Source of the DNA: Paracoccus yibinensis
GTDB lineage: Bacteria > Pseudomonadota > Alphaproteobacteria > Rhodobacterales > Rhodobacteraceae
Assembly (NCBI RefSeq): GCF_030846195.1
Contig: NZ_JAVCWH010000006.1
Span: forward strand, 124,001-188,000
DNA length: 64,000 bases
Reading direction: 5' to 3'
Shown here one piece after another: positions 52,405 through 61,809 of this stretch. Position numbers and translations under genes: made by a program. Position 1 is the first letter of the stretch, and every line of letters begins with the position of its first letter. The notes under the pieces were generated by a model that saw nothing but the letters and a program-made list of their open reading frames with translations, had not been told where the DNA came from and ran no database searches.

Positions 52405-53427
52405 TTACAGTTTCACGATCTTGCCGGTCCGCACGCTTTCATCCGCCGCAAGGCAGATGGCCAGCGACCGCACGGCGTCCTGCATGTGGCGCGTCAGGTC
52501 CAGATCATGTGCGATGGCGCGGGCCATGAAGGCCTGTTCCCGGTCGCACAATTCCTGGTGGCCCGGCTCGTCCGCCATGGACAGGTCCTCGTGCCCCTGC
52601 CCCACGCGATGCACCCGCAGGGTCGAGGTGCGGGTATGGGTGTCGATGTCGTCCGACCGCGCGCTTTCCGGCATCCTGATCGAGACCGCGCCTTGCGGGC
52701 TGACCACATCCTTCACGAAGAAGGCGGTGTCCGACATCATCGGCCCCCATCCCGCCTCGTACCAACCCAGGGATCCGTCGGCGAACAGCACCTGGAAATG
52801 GCCGTAGTTGTACATGTCCGGCGCGATATCATCGGCCAGGCGCAGGCCCATGCCGCGCACCTCGACCGGATCGGCATCGGTGATCTGCAGCATCACATCG
52901 ACATAATGGACGCCGCAGTCGACGATGGGCGGCGTTGTCTGCATCAGCGCCTTGTGCACCTCCCATGTCGGGCCGGAGCTTTGCTGGTTGAGGTTCAGGC
53001 GGAAGACGTAAGGCCCGCCAAGGGCCCGCGCTTCGGCGATCAGGCGCTGCCAGCTTGGGTGATGGCGCAGGATATAGCCGACGACCAGCTTGCGGCCCAG
53101 GCGGGCGGCGGTATCGACCACGCGCTGCGCATCCGCGACGGTGGTGGCAAGGGGCTTTTCCACGAAGACATCGGCACCCGCCTCCATCGCCGCCACGGCA
53201 TAGTCGGCGTGGCTGTCGGAATAGGTGGCGACGCAGACCAGGTCGGGTTTCGTGGCGGCCAGGGCCTGGGCGTAATCCTTGAAGAAGGGATAGGCCTCCA
53301 ACCCGGGGGCCAGCGGGCGCGGGGTGCGGTTGACCAGGCCGACGATCTGATAATCCGAGTTGTTGTGATAGGAAAGCGCGTGGCTTTGGCCCATGTTGCC
53401 AAGGCCTGCGACAAGGGCACGGATCAT
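52405..53427 (-). CDS. Gfo/Idh/MocA-family oxidoreductase
   Basis: A 340-residue protein; start MIRALVAGLGNMGQSHALSY overlaps the permease stop (ATGA). The Rossmann motif is GLGNMGxSH (~8), and the sugar-dehydrogenase motif VEKPLATTVADAQ has the conserved EKP (~95). The later PPIVDCGVHYVDVMLQITD contains the family's catalytic Asp and His. Members oxidise or epimerise sugars, inositols or amino sugars with NAD(P). Its location inside an importer operon suggests it acts on the imported sugar first. Confidence 0.88.
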   Translation of the reverse strand: MIRALVAGLGNMGQSHALSYHNNSDYQIVGLVNRTPRPLAPGLEAYPFFKDYAQALAATKPDLVCVATYSDSHADYAVAAMEAGADVFVEKPLATTVADAQRVVDTAARLGRKLVVGYILRHHPSWQRLIAEARALGGPYVFRLNLNQQSSGPTWEVHKALMQTTPPIVDCGVHYVDVMLQITDADPVEVRGMGLRLADDIAPDMYNYGHFQVLFADGSLGWYEAGWGPMMSDTAFFVKDVVSPQGAVSIRMPESARSDDIDTHTRTSTLRVHRVGQGHEDLSMADEPGHQELCDREQAFMARAIAHDLDLTRHMQDAVRSLAICLAADESVRTGKIVKL

Positions 53428-54263
53428 TTGACGGCTCCTGCGGTGATGCCCCGGATCAGTTGCCGGGAAAAGATCAGGTAAAGGACCAGCACCGGCAGGA
53501 TCGCCAGCGACAGCGCGGCCAGGACGGCGTTCCAGTTCGACACGAACTGGCCCAGGAAGACCTGGCTGCCCAGGGTGATGGTCTTGGTTTCCTCGGACGG
53601 GGCAAGGATCAGCGGGAACCATAGGTCGTTCCAGATGGGGATCATGGTGAAGACCGCAACCGTGGCCATCGCGGGCCGGACCAGCGGCAGGACCAGCCGG
53701 AAGAAGATGCGGTATTCCGACAGTCCGTCGATCCGGCCTGCGTTCTTCAGGTCGTCCGACACGTTCCGCATAAATTCGGACAGGATGAACACCGCCAGCG
53801 GCAGGCCTTGCGCGGTATAGACCAGCACCAGGGCCGTCAGCGTGTTGACCAGCCCGGTCGCCACCATCATCTGCAGGATCGCCACCGTGCCCAGCCGGAT
53901 CGGGATCATGATGCCAAGGGCCAGGTAAAGCCCCATCAGCGTGTTGCCCCGGAACCGGTATTCCGACAGCGCGAATGCCGCCATCGCCCCGAACAGCAGC
54001 ACGAAGAACAGGCTGAGGCAGGTCACCACCAGCGAGTTCTGGAAATAGGCCACGAAATCGCCCTGTCTGGCCACAGTCTGATAACCGACAAGGTCGAAGC
54101 TGTCCGGCCCCGGCAGGGCCAGGGGCTGGGTGAAGATCGCCCGTTTCGACTTGAAGCTGTTCACGACCGTCACGAAGACCGGGAACAGCGCGATCAGCGT
54201 CCACAGGATCAGCACCGCGTGCGCGGCAATGCTGCGGGCGGGGGACTGGCGGGGCTGGCTCAT
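53424..54263 (-). CDS. ABC sugar importer permease (MalG/UgpE type)
   Basis: A 279-residue protein with six membrane helices and the cytoplasmic EAA-type loop NAGRIDGLSEYRIFFRLVLP, which docks on the ATPase. MIPIWNDLWFPLILAPSEE is typical of MalG-like permeases. It is 10 bp after the partner permease gene and overlaps the dehydrogenase gene. Confidence 0.92.
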   Translation of the reverse strand: MSQPRQSPARSIAAHAVLILWTLIALFPVFVTVVNSFKSKRAIFTQPLALPGPDSFDLVGYQTVARQGDFVAYFQNSLVVTCLSLFFVLLFGAMAAFALSEYRFRGNTLMGLYLALGIMIPIRLGTVAILQMMVATGLVNTLTALVLVYTAQGLPLAVFILSEFMRNVSDDLKNAGRIDGLSEYRIFFRLVLPLVRPAMATVAVFTMIPIWNDLWFPLILAPSEETKTITLGSQVFLGQFVSNWNAVLAALSLAILPVLVLYLIFSRQLIRGITAGAVK

Positions 54264-54273
54264 GGTTCCGCCC

Positions 54274-55191
54274 TCAGAACTGATAGCGGCGCAACCGCGT
54301 CTGGATCAGGAACAGATAGATGCAGACCCCGACCAGGATGATGGCGAACATCGCGGTGGCGATGGCCGCGCCCATATGCGGGTCGCCCAGTTGCAACTGG
54401 AAGCCGAAGAAGGTGCGATACAGGAACGTCCCCAGGATATCGGTGGCGAAATTCGGGCCCGCAAGCGCCCCCTGGCTGACATAGATCAGGTCAAAGGCGT
54501 TGAAGTTGCCCACGAAGGTCAGGATCGAGATGATGCCGATCGCAGGCAGGATCAGCGGCAGCTTGATGCGCCAGAACTGCGACCAGCCGGTGATGCCGTC
54601 CATCTCGGCCGCCTCGATGATGTCGTCGGGGATCGACAGAAGGGCCGCATAGATCAGCATCATCGGAATGCCCACGAACTGCCAGACCGAGATCAGCGCC
54701 AGCGTCGTCAGGGCGTATTCCTCTTTCCCCAGCCAGGGCGCGAACAGGCTTTTCAGACCCACCATGTCCAGCATGTTCGGGGCGATCCCCCACAAGGGCG
54801 ACAGGATCAGCTTCCAGATGAAGCCCACGACCACGAAGCTGAGGATGGTCGGGATGAAGATCGCCGTGCGGTAGAATGCCGAAAACCGCAGACGGGGCGA
54901 CGACAGCAGCGCGGCCAGCAGGATGCCGATGGGGTTCTGCACCAGCATGTGGACGGCAAAGAACCACAGGTTGTTGCCAAGCGCGTTCCAGAAGGCCGCC
55001 GACCAGCGGGGATCGCCGAACAGGGTGCGGAAGTTGTCCAGACCCACGAAGGCGGTGCCGCCCTCGGTCCGGGTGAACAGCGACAGGTTCAGCGTGCTGA
55101 ACAGGGGCAGGATCATGATCGCGCTGTAGACCAGCACCGCCGGTGCCAGAAACACCGCGATATGCCAGCGGATCGGCCGTCCCTTCGCCAT
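54274..55191 (-). CDS. ABC sugar importer permease (MalF/UgpA type)
   Basis: A 305-residue protein with six helices: HIAVFLAPAVLVYSAIMILP begins the first. The EAA-type loop is EAAEMDGITGWSQFWRIKLP. Sits between the solute-binding protein and MalG-type permease genes. Together with the ATPase it forms a CUT1-type importer. Confidence 0.92.
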   Translation of the reverse strand: MAKGRPIRWHIAVFLAPAVLVYSAIMILPLFSTLNLSLFTRTEGGTAFVGLDNFRTLFGDPRWSAAFWNALGNNLWFFAVHMLVQNPIGILLAALLSSPRLRFSAFYRTAIFIPTILSFVVVGFIWKLILSPLWGIAPNMLDMVGLKSLFAPWLGKEEYALTTLALISVWQFVGIPMMLIYAALLSIPDDIIEAAEMDGITGWSQFWRIKLPLILPAIGIISILTFVGNFNAFDLIYVSQGALAGPNFATDILGTFLYRTFFGFQLQLGDPHMGAAIATAMFAIILVGVCIYLFLIQTRLRRYQF

Positions 55192-55267
55192 GATCGCGTC
55201 CCCTTGCCTGGTGTCTGCGGCAGAAGGCCGGGACGGTCAGCCCCGGCCTGCCGAACTGTCGGGCGCC

Positions 55268-56524
55268 TTACTGCGCCTGCTGCGGTTCATACCACGAGGC
55301 CAGGCCTTCCTGCAGGCGCTTGGCCGCATCTTCCGGCGTCTCGGACCCGCGGATCACGTTGGCGGATGCGTTCCAGGTCTCGTTTTCCAGGTTCGGCGTG
55401 CCGCGCGACAGGATCTGATAGGTGGACCGGATCGTCGGCTCGCATTTCTCGCGCCAGGACACGAATTCCTTGGCCAGCGGATCCTCCATCTCGACCGCCG
55501 TGGAATTGAGCGAGAAGAAGCCCGGCAGCGCATTTGCGTAAAGCGCGGCGAATTCGGGCGAGCCGACCCATTCGAGGAATGTCTTGGCTTCCTCGGGATG
55601 GGCGGTCTTGGCGTTCATGCCAAGCGCGATGTCGGTATGGTCCGAGATATAGCAGGTATCCCCCGCATTCGGCACCGGAGGCGGGAAGGCGCCCATGGTG
55701 AAGGACACCTGCGGATTGAAGACGCCGATCTCCCACGACCCCGTCGGATAGATCGCGGCGCGGCCCAGGGTGAACAGGTTCTGGCTGTCGGGATAGGTCT
55801 GCGCCTCGAATCCGTCGCCCAGATAGTCCTTCCATTTCGCAAGCTGGACGAAGGGCGCGACCCAGGGTTCGTCGGTCAGCTTCTGCGTGCCTTCGATCAG
55901 CGCCTTGCGGCCTTCCTCGCCTTTCCAGTAGTTCGGGCCGATGTTCTGATAGCCCATCGTCGCGGCTTCCCACTGGTCCTGGGTGCCCATTGCCATGGGG
56001 ACATAGGTGCCGTCCTCCTTGATCTTGTCCAGGACGGCGAAGAACTCCTCCTCGGTCGTGGGCGGGGTCAGGCCCAGTTCCTCGAAGGCATCGGCGTTAT
56101 ACAGGAAGCCGTGGATCACCGAGGCCATCGGCACGCAGAAGGTGGCCGTGCCGTCATCCGTCTGCCAGGCCGACTTCGCCACGTCCGAGAAGTTCGCCAT
56201 GGATGCAAGCGAGGTCAGGTCGGCCAGCTGGCCCTTGTTGTAAAGCTCCAGCGAGGCGTCGAAGGGGCGGCAGGTGATCAGGTCGCCCGCCGATCCCGCG
56301 TCCAGCTTCGAGTTCAGGACGGCGTTGTAATCCGCCGGGGCCGAGGGCGAGAAAACAACCTTGATGCCGGGATTGGCGGCCTCGAAGGCGGGGATCAGGG
56401 TGTCCTGCCAGATGGTGATGTCGTCGTTGCGCCAGCTTTCGATGGTCAGCGTGACATCCTGGCCCCAGGCAGTCCCGCCCAGCATCGTGCCCGCCAGAAG
56501 GGCCGTTCCGAGGGTCTTTATCAT
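55268..56524 (-). CDS. Extracellular sugar-binding protein of the CUT1 importer
   Basis: A 418-residue family 1 solute-binding protein. Signal peptide MIKTLGTALLAGTMLGGTAWG is cleaved near AWG-QD. The mature part begins VTLTIESWRNDDITIWQDTL and contains NPGIKVVFSPSAP and AIYPTGSWEIGVFNP, typical of the sugar-binding fold, with several Trp residues likely to stack on sugar rings. Ligand unknown; MurQ-like and SIS genes alongside suggest an amino sugar or muramic acid derivative. Confidence 0.9.
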   Translation of the reverse strand: MIKTLGTALLAGTMLGGTAWGQDVTLTIESWRNDDITIWQDTLIPAFEAANPGIKVVFSPSAPADYNAVLNSKLDAGSAGDLITCRPFDASLELYNKGQLADLTSLASMANFSDVAKSAWQTDDGTATFCVPMASVIHGFLYNADAFEELGLTPPTTEEEFFAVLDKIKEDGTYVPMAMGTQDQWEAATMGYQNIGPNYWKGEEGRKALIEGTQKLTDEPWVAPFVQLAKWKDYLGDGFEAQTYPDSQNLFTLGRAAIYPTGSWEIGVFNPQVSFTMGAFPPPVPNAGDTCYISDHTDIALGMNAKTAHPEEAKTFLEWVGSPEFAALYANALPGFFSLNSTAVEMEDPLAKEFVSWREKCEPTIRSTYQILSRGTPNLENETWNASANVIRGSETPEDAAKRLQEGLASWYEPQQAQ

Positions 56525-56564
56525 CGTCGTCTCCCTGTGAAAGGCGCCATTGCGCGCCTATTGG

Positions 56565-57458
56565 TTATCGTCCCGTTGCTGTCAGCAAAGGCGCCAGATG
56601 CCCGCCGCTTTGCCGCAGCGCCTGTTCCGCATCCCCGGGCGAGCGGCCCCGCGCGACCAGGATCGCCGCCTTCACCGCGCCGCCGGTCTGCGCCAGGGCG
56701 TCCTTGGCCGCCGCGTCGTCCACGCGGGCCACGTTCGCCACGATCCGGGCGGCCCGTCCTATCAGCTTGGCGTTGTCTGCCTGGACATTGACCATGAAGC
56801 CGTCATGAACATGGCCCAGTTCGATGCCCAGCAGCACCGACATCAGGTTCAGCGCGGCCTTTTGCGCGGTCGCCGCGCCCAGCCGGGTCGATCCCGCCAC
56901 CAGTTCCGGCGGGGTCGCCAGATAGACCCCGATATCGGCCCGTTCCAGAAGGGCCGAGGGCGCGACATTGGCGATGCCCACGACGGTCACGCCAGCGGCC
57001 CTGGCAGCCTGCGCGACCGTCAGCGCATAGGGCGTGCTGCCCGAGGCCGAGACGACGACCAGCACATCACCCTGTGACAGCCCGCTGCGACGGAAATCAT
57101 GGGCTGCGGTCTCGGCGTCATCCTCGACATCGCCGCGCATGTGCAGCAGCGCAGGCGCGCCGCCCGCGAACAGGACGGGCGTGCGGTCGGGCGGGATGCC
57201 GAAGGTGCCGGCCAGTTCCAGGGCATCGGCAAGCGCCATCAGGCCCGAACTGCCCGCACCGGCATAGCCCAGACTGCCGCCCCGCCGCAGCGCCGCCGCA
57301 GCGGCCCGGGCCGCGGCCTCGATCGCCGGAATGGCTGCGGACAGGCTGTCGATCGCATCGGCCTGCGCCTGGATGAAAAGCGCGCCGATATCGGGCGCCG
57401 GGCGCAGATGCAGCCCGTCTGCCTGGGGGTGGCGCTGTTCTGTCGGACGAGAGTCCAT
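56565..57458 (-). CDS. murQ: N-acetylmuramic acid 6-phosphate etherase-like SIS protein
   Basis: A 297-residue protein. Start MDSRPTEQRHPQADGLHLRP follows GGAGGAAT, a strong ribosome site; MurQ proteins open similarly (E-x-R-N-x-x-x-x-x-L-D). The SIS domain has YAGAGSSGLMALADALELAG and FAGGAPALL, then GDVLVVVSASGSTPYALTV and STRLGAATAQKAALNLMSVL with the etherase's G-S-T-R-L-x-A-x-T pattern. MurQ cleaves the lactyl ether of MurNAc-6-phosphate, giving GlcNAc-6-phosphate. It leads the importer operon and is divergent from the regulator and SIS isomerase genes, supporting cell-wall sugar use. A related hexosamine role is possible. Confidence 0.8.
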   Translation of the reverse strand: MDSRPTEQRHPQADGLHLRPAPDIGALFIQAQADAIDSLSAAIPAIEAAARAAAAALRRGGSLGYAGAGSSGLMALADALELAGTFGIPPDRTPVLFAGGAPALLHMRGDVEDDAETAAHDFRRSGLSQGDVLVVVSASGSTPYALTVAQAARAAGVTVVGIANVAPSALLERADIGVYLATPPELVAGSTRLGAATAQKAALNLMSVLLGIELGHVHDGFMVNVQADNAKLIGRAARIVANVARVDDAAAKDALAQTGGAVKAAILVARGRSPGDAEQALRQSGGHLAPLLTATGR

Positions 57459-57483
57459 ATGATTCCTCCGCCGGCTAGGAGAT

Positions 57484-57602
57484 GCCAAACGAATACCACC
57501 TGTAAAGTACGATCAGCAGCACTCGTTGACAATTTGCGATAATCCCCGGCTCACGAGAATTCTTCTTCCGATTGGCATTGCGTTGGTATTACAGTTCTCC
57601 AA
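57484..57602. promoter_or_regulatory. Candidate operators in the murQ/GntR divergent region
   Basis: AATACCA (57492-57498) and its inverse TGGTATT (57584-57590) stand ~92 bp apart between the divergent murQ and GntR genes, each followed by an ACAG/TGTA-like stretch (ACCTGTAAA and TATTACAG). TTGACA is present at 57526-57531. HutC-type regulators often bind GGT-containing palindromes, so these are candidates for autoregulatory sites. Evidence is symmetry and position only. Confidence 0.35.
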
Positions 57603-57702
57603 GGGAGAATCTGATGACGTTTTGTCGGGGAACAGGCGGGAATGGCACGCGATGTCGCGCGGTTCTTGCCGTGAACCCTTTCCTTGGATCTGCGCGCGTG
57701 CC

Positions 57703-58473
57703 ATGACGCAAGGCCCGTTCGACCGCGAAGGGTTCGAGCCGGGCCGTGGCCCGCTTTACCTGCAATTCCAGCGCCGCATTGCCGACGCCATCGCCTCGGG
57801 GCGGCTTGCCCCCGGTGACAGCCTGCCCCCGGAACGAGAGATGGCGGTCCTGACCGGCTTGTCACGGGTGACGGTGCGCCGCGCCGTGCAGGAATTGGTG
57901 GCCTTGGGACAGCTTGTGCAGCGGCGCGGTTCGGGAACCTTCGTGGCGCGCAAGGTGGAACGGCTGGAACAGGCGCTGTCGCTGTTGACGTCCTTCACCG
58001 AGGACATGGCCCGGCGCGGCCGTTCGGTCGAAAGCCGCTGGATCCGTCGCGGCCTTTTCGCGCCCACCCCGCAGGAAGTCATGGCGCTTGGCCTCGGGTC
58101 TTCCGACGGTGTCGCACGGCTGGAGCGCGTGCGCCTGTCCGATGGAGTTCCCCTGGCGATCGAACGGGCGTCGCTGCCGCGGCATGTCCTGCCACACCCG
58201 GAAGCCGTGGAAAGCTCGCTTTATACCGTGCTGGCGGAACAGGGCCTGCGTCCGGTGCGCGCCGTGCAGCGCATATCCGCCACCAATCTGACCGAGGAAG
58301 ATGCGGCTCTTCTGCATGTCTCGCCAGGTGTCGCGGGCCTGGCGATCGAACGCATCTCCTATCTGCCTTCGGGACAGGTGATCGAATTCACAAGGTCGCT
58401 TTATCGCGGCGACGCCTATGATTTCGCGGTGGAACTGAAATCGGCGCCCGACACGGACAGGAGGTTCCCATGA
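57703..58473 (+). CDS. GntR-family transcriptional regulator (HutC/UTRA subfamily)
   Basis: A 256-residue protein if the ATG at 57703 (MTQGPFDREGFEPGRGPLYL) is used; earlier in-frame starts add 59 unusual residues. The winged helix is PLYLQFQRRIADAIASGRLA, LPPEREMAVLTGLSRVTVRR and QRRGSGTFVARK. The C-terminal UTRA domain (~95-250) has LERVRLSDGVPLAIERASLP and RISATNLTEEDAALL, the usual effector fold. UTRA regulators such as NagR and DasR bind phosphorylated amino sugars, fitting its neighbours. Overlaps the SIS gene (ATGA) and is divergent from the importer operon, which it probably represses. Confidence 0.88.
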   Translation: MTQGPFDREGFEPGRGPLYLQFQRRIADAIASGRLAPGDSLPPEREMAVLTGLSRVTVRRAVQELVALGQLVQRRGSGTFVARKVERLEQALSLLTSFTEDMARRGRSVESRWIRRGLFAPTPQEVMALGLGSSDGVARLERVRLSDGVPLAIERASLPRHVLPHPEAVESSLYTVLAEQGLRPVRAVQRISATNLTEEDAALLHVSPGVAGLAIERISYLPSGQVIEFTRSLYRGDAYDFAVELKSAPDTDRRFP

Positions 58474-59495
58474 CACAAAGCCATATGGCACGCGAAGTCG
58501 CCGAAATCCCCGACGCCGCCCGCCGCTTTCTGGGGGGCAGCCGTGCCGCTGTCCAGGCGGCGGCAGCGGCGTTGCGGGAACGGCAGCCCGCAGTGGTGAC
58601 GACCGTCGCGCGCGGGTCATCGGACCATGCCGCCACCTATCTGAAATATGCCATCGAACTGGAACAAGGCATCCCGGTCGCCTCTCTGGGACCGTCCATC
58701 GCCTCGATCTACCGGCGGCCGCTGCATCTGGCGCAGGCGGCCTGTATCAGCATCTCGCAATCCGGCCAAAGCCCCGACATCGTCCAGATGCTTCGCATGG
58801 CCACCCATGGCGGTGCGCTGTCGATCGCCGTCACGAATGCCCCCGACAGCCCGCTGGCCCAGGCCGCGGCCCATGTTCTGCCGTTGCAGGCCGGGGTCGA
58901 ACAAAGCGTGGCCGCCACCAAGACCTTTGTCACAAGCGTCCTGGCGGGATTGGCGCTGTTGGGTGAATGGCGCCAGGATGCCACGCTGTGCAAGGCGGTG
59001 GCCGATCTGCCCCAGGCTTTAGCCATGGCCCTGGACTGCGACTGGTCCCCGCTTGCGGCCCGCCTGTCGCACGCCAGTTCCGCCTATGTCCTGGGACGCG
59101 GCCCCGCCCTGGCCATCGCCGGAGAAGCTGCGCTGAAGTTGAAGGAAACCTCGGGGCTTCATGCCGAAGGCTTCAGCGCCGCCGAAGTCCTGCATGGCCC
59201 CGCGGCCATCGTGCAGCCGGGCTTTCCGGTGCTGCTTCTGGGGGTGGAGGATGCGGCGCTGCCGCAGCTTGTCGCCACGGCCGAGCGCCTGGCAAGGCAA
59301 GGTGCCGACGTTTTCCTGACCGGCGCCCAGGTCGGCGGCGCGGTAACGCTGCCGTCGGTGCCCGGTCTGCATCCGCTGGTCGCGCCCCTGGTGCTTGCGG
59401 TGTCGTTCTATGCCTGCGTCGAAGGGCTGGCGCGGCAGCGGGGCTTCGATCCCGACGTGCCGCCGCATCTGCGCAAGGTCACCGAAACGATCTAG
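58470..59495 (+). CDS. SIS-domain amino sugar phosphate isomerase/deaminase (GlmS isomerase-like)
   Basis: A 341-residue protein with two SIS domains and no glutaminase domain. TTVARGSSDHAATYLKYAIE (~residue 47) and CISISQSGQSPDIVQML (~95) form the first phosphosugar site; VEQSVAATKTFVTSVLAGLA and YVLGRGPALAIAGEAALKLK continue it; HAEGFSAAEVLHGPAAIV is the GlmS-type catalytic loop. It resembles NagB-II/GlmS isomerase-type glucosamine-6-phosphate deaminases, which release ammonia and fructose-6-phosphate. With MurQ, this would send imported amino sugars into glycolysis once an N-acetylglucosamine-6-phosphate deacetylase acts; no nagA is in the window. Confidence 0.83.
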   Translation: MTQSHMAREVAEIPDAARRFLGGSRAAVQAAAAALRERQPAVVTTVARGSSDHAATYLKYAIELEQGIPVASLGPSIASIYRRPLHLAQAACISISQSGQSPDIVQMLRMATHGGALSIAVTNAPDSPLAQAAAHVLPLQAGVEQSVAATKTFVTSVLAGLALLGEWRQDATLCKAVADLPQALAMALDCDWSPLAARLSHASSAYVLGRGPALAIAGEAALKLKETSGLHAEGFSAAEVLHGPAAIVQPGFPVLLLGVEDAALPQLVATAERLARQGADVFLTGAQVGGAVTLPSVPGLHPLVAPLVLAVSFYACVEGLARQRGFDPDVPPHLRKVTETI

Positions 59496-59607
59496 CGTCT
59501 TCCACAGCCAGCGGTGCCGGAACCTTCGGCGTCGGCCATGCGCCCTGTGACCATCACGCGCCGTCACGCCAGCCACCCCGGACAGAGTCCGTCCTGAATT
59601 GAAGGCG

Positions 59608-61809
59608 TCAGTAGAGGCCGTCGATCTCGACGGGAAGACGGCGCACGGGCTTGGGTTCGGTCAGCAGACTGCGTTGCTCGGGGTTCTCGGCCTCGATGGC
59701 GCGCAGCCTCTGGAACCGGTTGCCCGAGACGGCCGAAACGTCTCCGCGCGTGCGCAGGATCGTCGGCCGCAGGAAGACGAACAAGGTCTGCCGTCGCGCC
59801 GATTCCTGCGTTGATCTGAACAGGCCGCCGACCACCGGCAGACGGCTGAGGCCCGGCACGCCGGTGCGGTTCGTCTGCCGGTCGTCCGAGATCAGCCCGC
59901 CCAGCACGATGGTGCCCCCGTTGTCCGCCAGGACGGTCGTCTTGATGACCCGGGTGTTCGTGATGATGTCGGCGGCGCCCTGCACGGCGGCCTGCGCCAG
60001 CGACGACACCTCTTGCGTGATGTCCAGCTGAACCACGTCGCCCTGGTTGACGCGCGGGACCACGCGCATCGTGATGCCGACATCGCGCCGCTCGATGGTG
60101 CTCTGGGTGCTGCCTTCGCTTGTGAAGGACCCCGTTCGGAAGGGCACGTTCTGGCCGACGACGATTTCGGCCGGCTCGTTGTCGAGCGTGGTGATCGAGG
60201 GATTGGACAGCAGGTTGGCCTTGGTCGAGGTTCCCAATGCCTGAAGCAGCAGGCCGAACTGGTCCTCGCGCGACAGCCCGATCGACAAGCCCTGCGGCGA
60301 AATCCCCGGCGTGACCGGCGCGTCCAGCAGGTTCAGGATGTTGCGCAGCGTGGGTCCCTGCGGCGAGAACGAAGTGGCGGCAAATCCCGCAGGTGGCGCA
60401 GCAGAGCCAAAGCCCAGCTGAACCCCCAGTGCTTCCGCGATGTCGCCGGACACTTCGACGATGGCGGCCTCGATCAGGACCTGGGGACGACGCTGATCCA
60501 GTTGACCGATCAAGGCTGCCAGGTCTGCCTGCACCTCTTCGCGGGCACGCACGATGATCGCGTTGGACGCCACGACTGCCTGGATCGAGATGTTCTCCTC
60601 GATGGGCGAGGCGAGAGGTTCGATCGGCGCCACGGTCTCGAGTTGACCCAAGGTGGCATCCACGACCTCACCGCTGAAGAAGTCGGGTTCGGGCAATGCC
60701 TCGGTGACAGGGTTCGTGGCGATGCCGCCGGAACCCACCAGGCCCTGCAGAACCTCTGCCATGGATGCCGCATCGGCGAAGCGCAGGTTATAGACCCGCG
60801 TCACAGGCAGGTTCGACGGCGCCGGCGGACCCGGTATGTCCAGGTTCGCGGCAATGTCGCGGGCTATGGAAAAGGTCTGGGGATCGGCGTTCACAAGGAT
60901 CGTGTTGGATCGCGGATCGACGGTGATCCTGGGGACCAGGGCGTTGCCGGGCGCGCCTTCGACCGGGGTTCCCAAGGCCCCTCTCAGGGCCTCGGCCACC
61001 TGGGTGGCGTCCGCGTTGCGCAGACGGACCGAATAGACCTGCTGCCCGTTATCGACATCAAGGGTGCGGACAATGTCCTCGATCCGGCGCACGTTCTCGG
61101 CGGTGTCGGTGATGACCAAGGTGTTGGTATCCACGACCGCCTCGATATAGCCGTAGCTGGCGACAAGGGGACGCAGGGCCGCCACGGCGGTGGTCGCCGG
61201 GAAGTTCTGCAGGGGGATCAGTTCGGTGATCACGTCCAGGCGGCCGGGATTGGGCGTTTCCTGCGGCGTCGTGCCGCCTTCGCGGATCGTGTCCTGGGGC
61301 ACGATCCGCCACAGGTTGCCCGACGGCAGCGCGACATAGCCCTGGACCGCCAGGACCGACTGGAACAGTTCCCACACGCCCGAGGCGGTCAGCGGATTCG
61401 CCGATATGACGGTGACCACCCCCGAGACGTTCGGATCGAGAACCAGGGTCCGGTCGGTGATTTCCGACACCTGTTCGGACAGCGAACGGATATCGGCATC
61501 GCGCAGGTTGATGACAAAGGTCGCCTCGGTATCGGGCAAGGGCGTGGCAGGCGCCGGAACCGACGCCGCCGGCGGCACGGCCACGACCGGCGGCGTGATC
61601 GAGCCATCGGGGGCGGCCTGCTCCTCCAGCGGGGGCACCTGCGGTTCCGATGGCTCGGGCACCGCCGGGTCCGGTTCGGGCGTTATGCTGTCCTGGGGGG
61701 TGGATATGGCGCCTTCCTGTGCCAGTGCGGAAATGCCCGAAGCAAACAGGGCCATCAGGAAGATGGCGGAAAGCAGGCTGGATCGGGCTGTCACATGCAT
61801 GGCGATCAT
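59608..61809 (-). CDS. gspD: Type II secretion secretin GspD
   Basis: A 733-residue outer-membrane secretin. A signal peptide (~8-30, to ALA-QEG) is followed by a Pro/Glu-rich stretch (~35-85), then N0 (NLRDADIRSLSEQVSEIT), N1 (ALRPLVASYGYIEAVVDTNT), N2 (VRLRNADATQVAEALRGALG) and N3 (VYNLRFADAASMAEVLQGLV) domains, and the secretin barrel with EAAIVEVSGDIAEALGVQLG, NIL-NLLDAP, LLSNPSITTLDNEPAEIVVG and GGTIVLGGLISDDRQTNRTG. Start ATG (61807-61809) overlaps the gspC stop. Pro-rich start and lack of a long S domain suggest it needs no pilotin, or a different one. Convergent with the SIS gene. Confidence 0.93.
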   Translation of the reverse strand: MIAMHVTARSSLLSAIFLMALFASGISALAQEGAISTPQDSITPEPDPAVPEPSEPQVPPLEEQAAPDGSITPPVVAVPPAASVPAPATPLPDTEATFVINLRDADIRSLSEQVSEITDRTLVLDPNVSGVVTVISANPLTASGVWELFQSVLAVQGYVALPSGNLWRIVPQDTIREGGTTPQETPNPGRLDVITELIPLQNFPATTAVAALRPLVASYGYIEAVVDTNTLVITDTAENVRRIEDIVRTLDVDNGQQVYSVRLRNADATQVAEALRGALGTPVEGAPGNALVPRITVDPRSNTILVNADPQTFSIARDIAANLDIPGPPAPSNLPVTRVYNLRFADAASMAEVLQGLVGSGGIATNPVTEALPEPDFFSGEVVDATLGQLETVAPIEPLASPIEENISIQAVVASNAIIVRAREEVQADLAALIGQLDQRRPQVLIEAAIVEVSGDIAEALGVQLGFGSAAPPAGFAATSFSPQGPTLRNILNLLDAPVTPGISPQGLSIGLSREDQFGLLLQALGTSTKANLLSNPSITTLDNEPAEIVVGQNVPFRTGSFTSEGSTQSTIERRDVGITMRVVPRVNQGDVVQLDITQEVSSLAQAAVQGAADIITNTRVIKTTVLADNGGTIVLGGLISDDRQTNRTGVPGLSRLPVVGGLFRSTQESARRQTLFVFLRPTILRTRGDVSAVSGNRFQRLRAIEAENPEQRSLLTEPKPVRRLPVEIDGLY

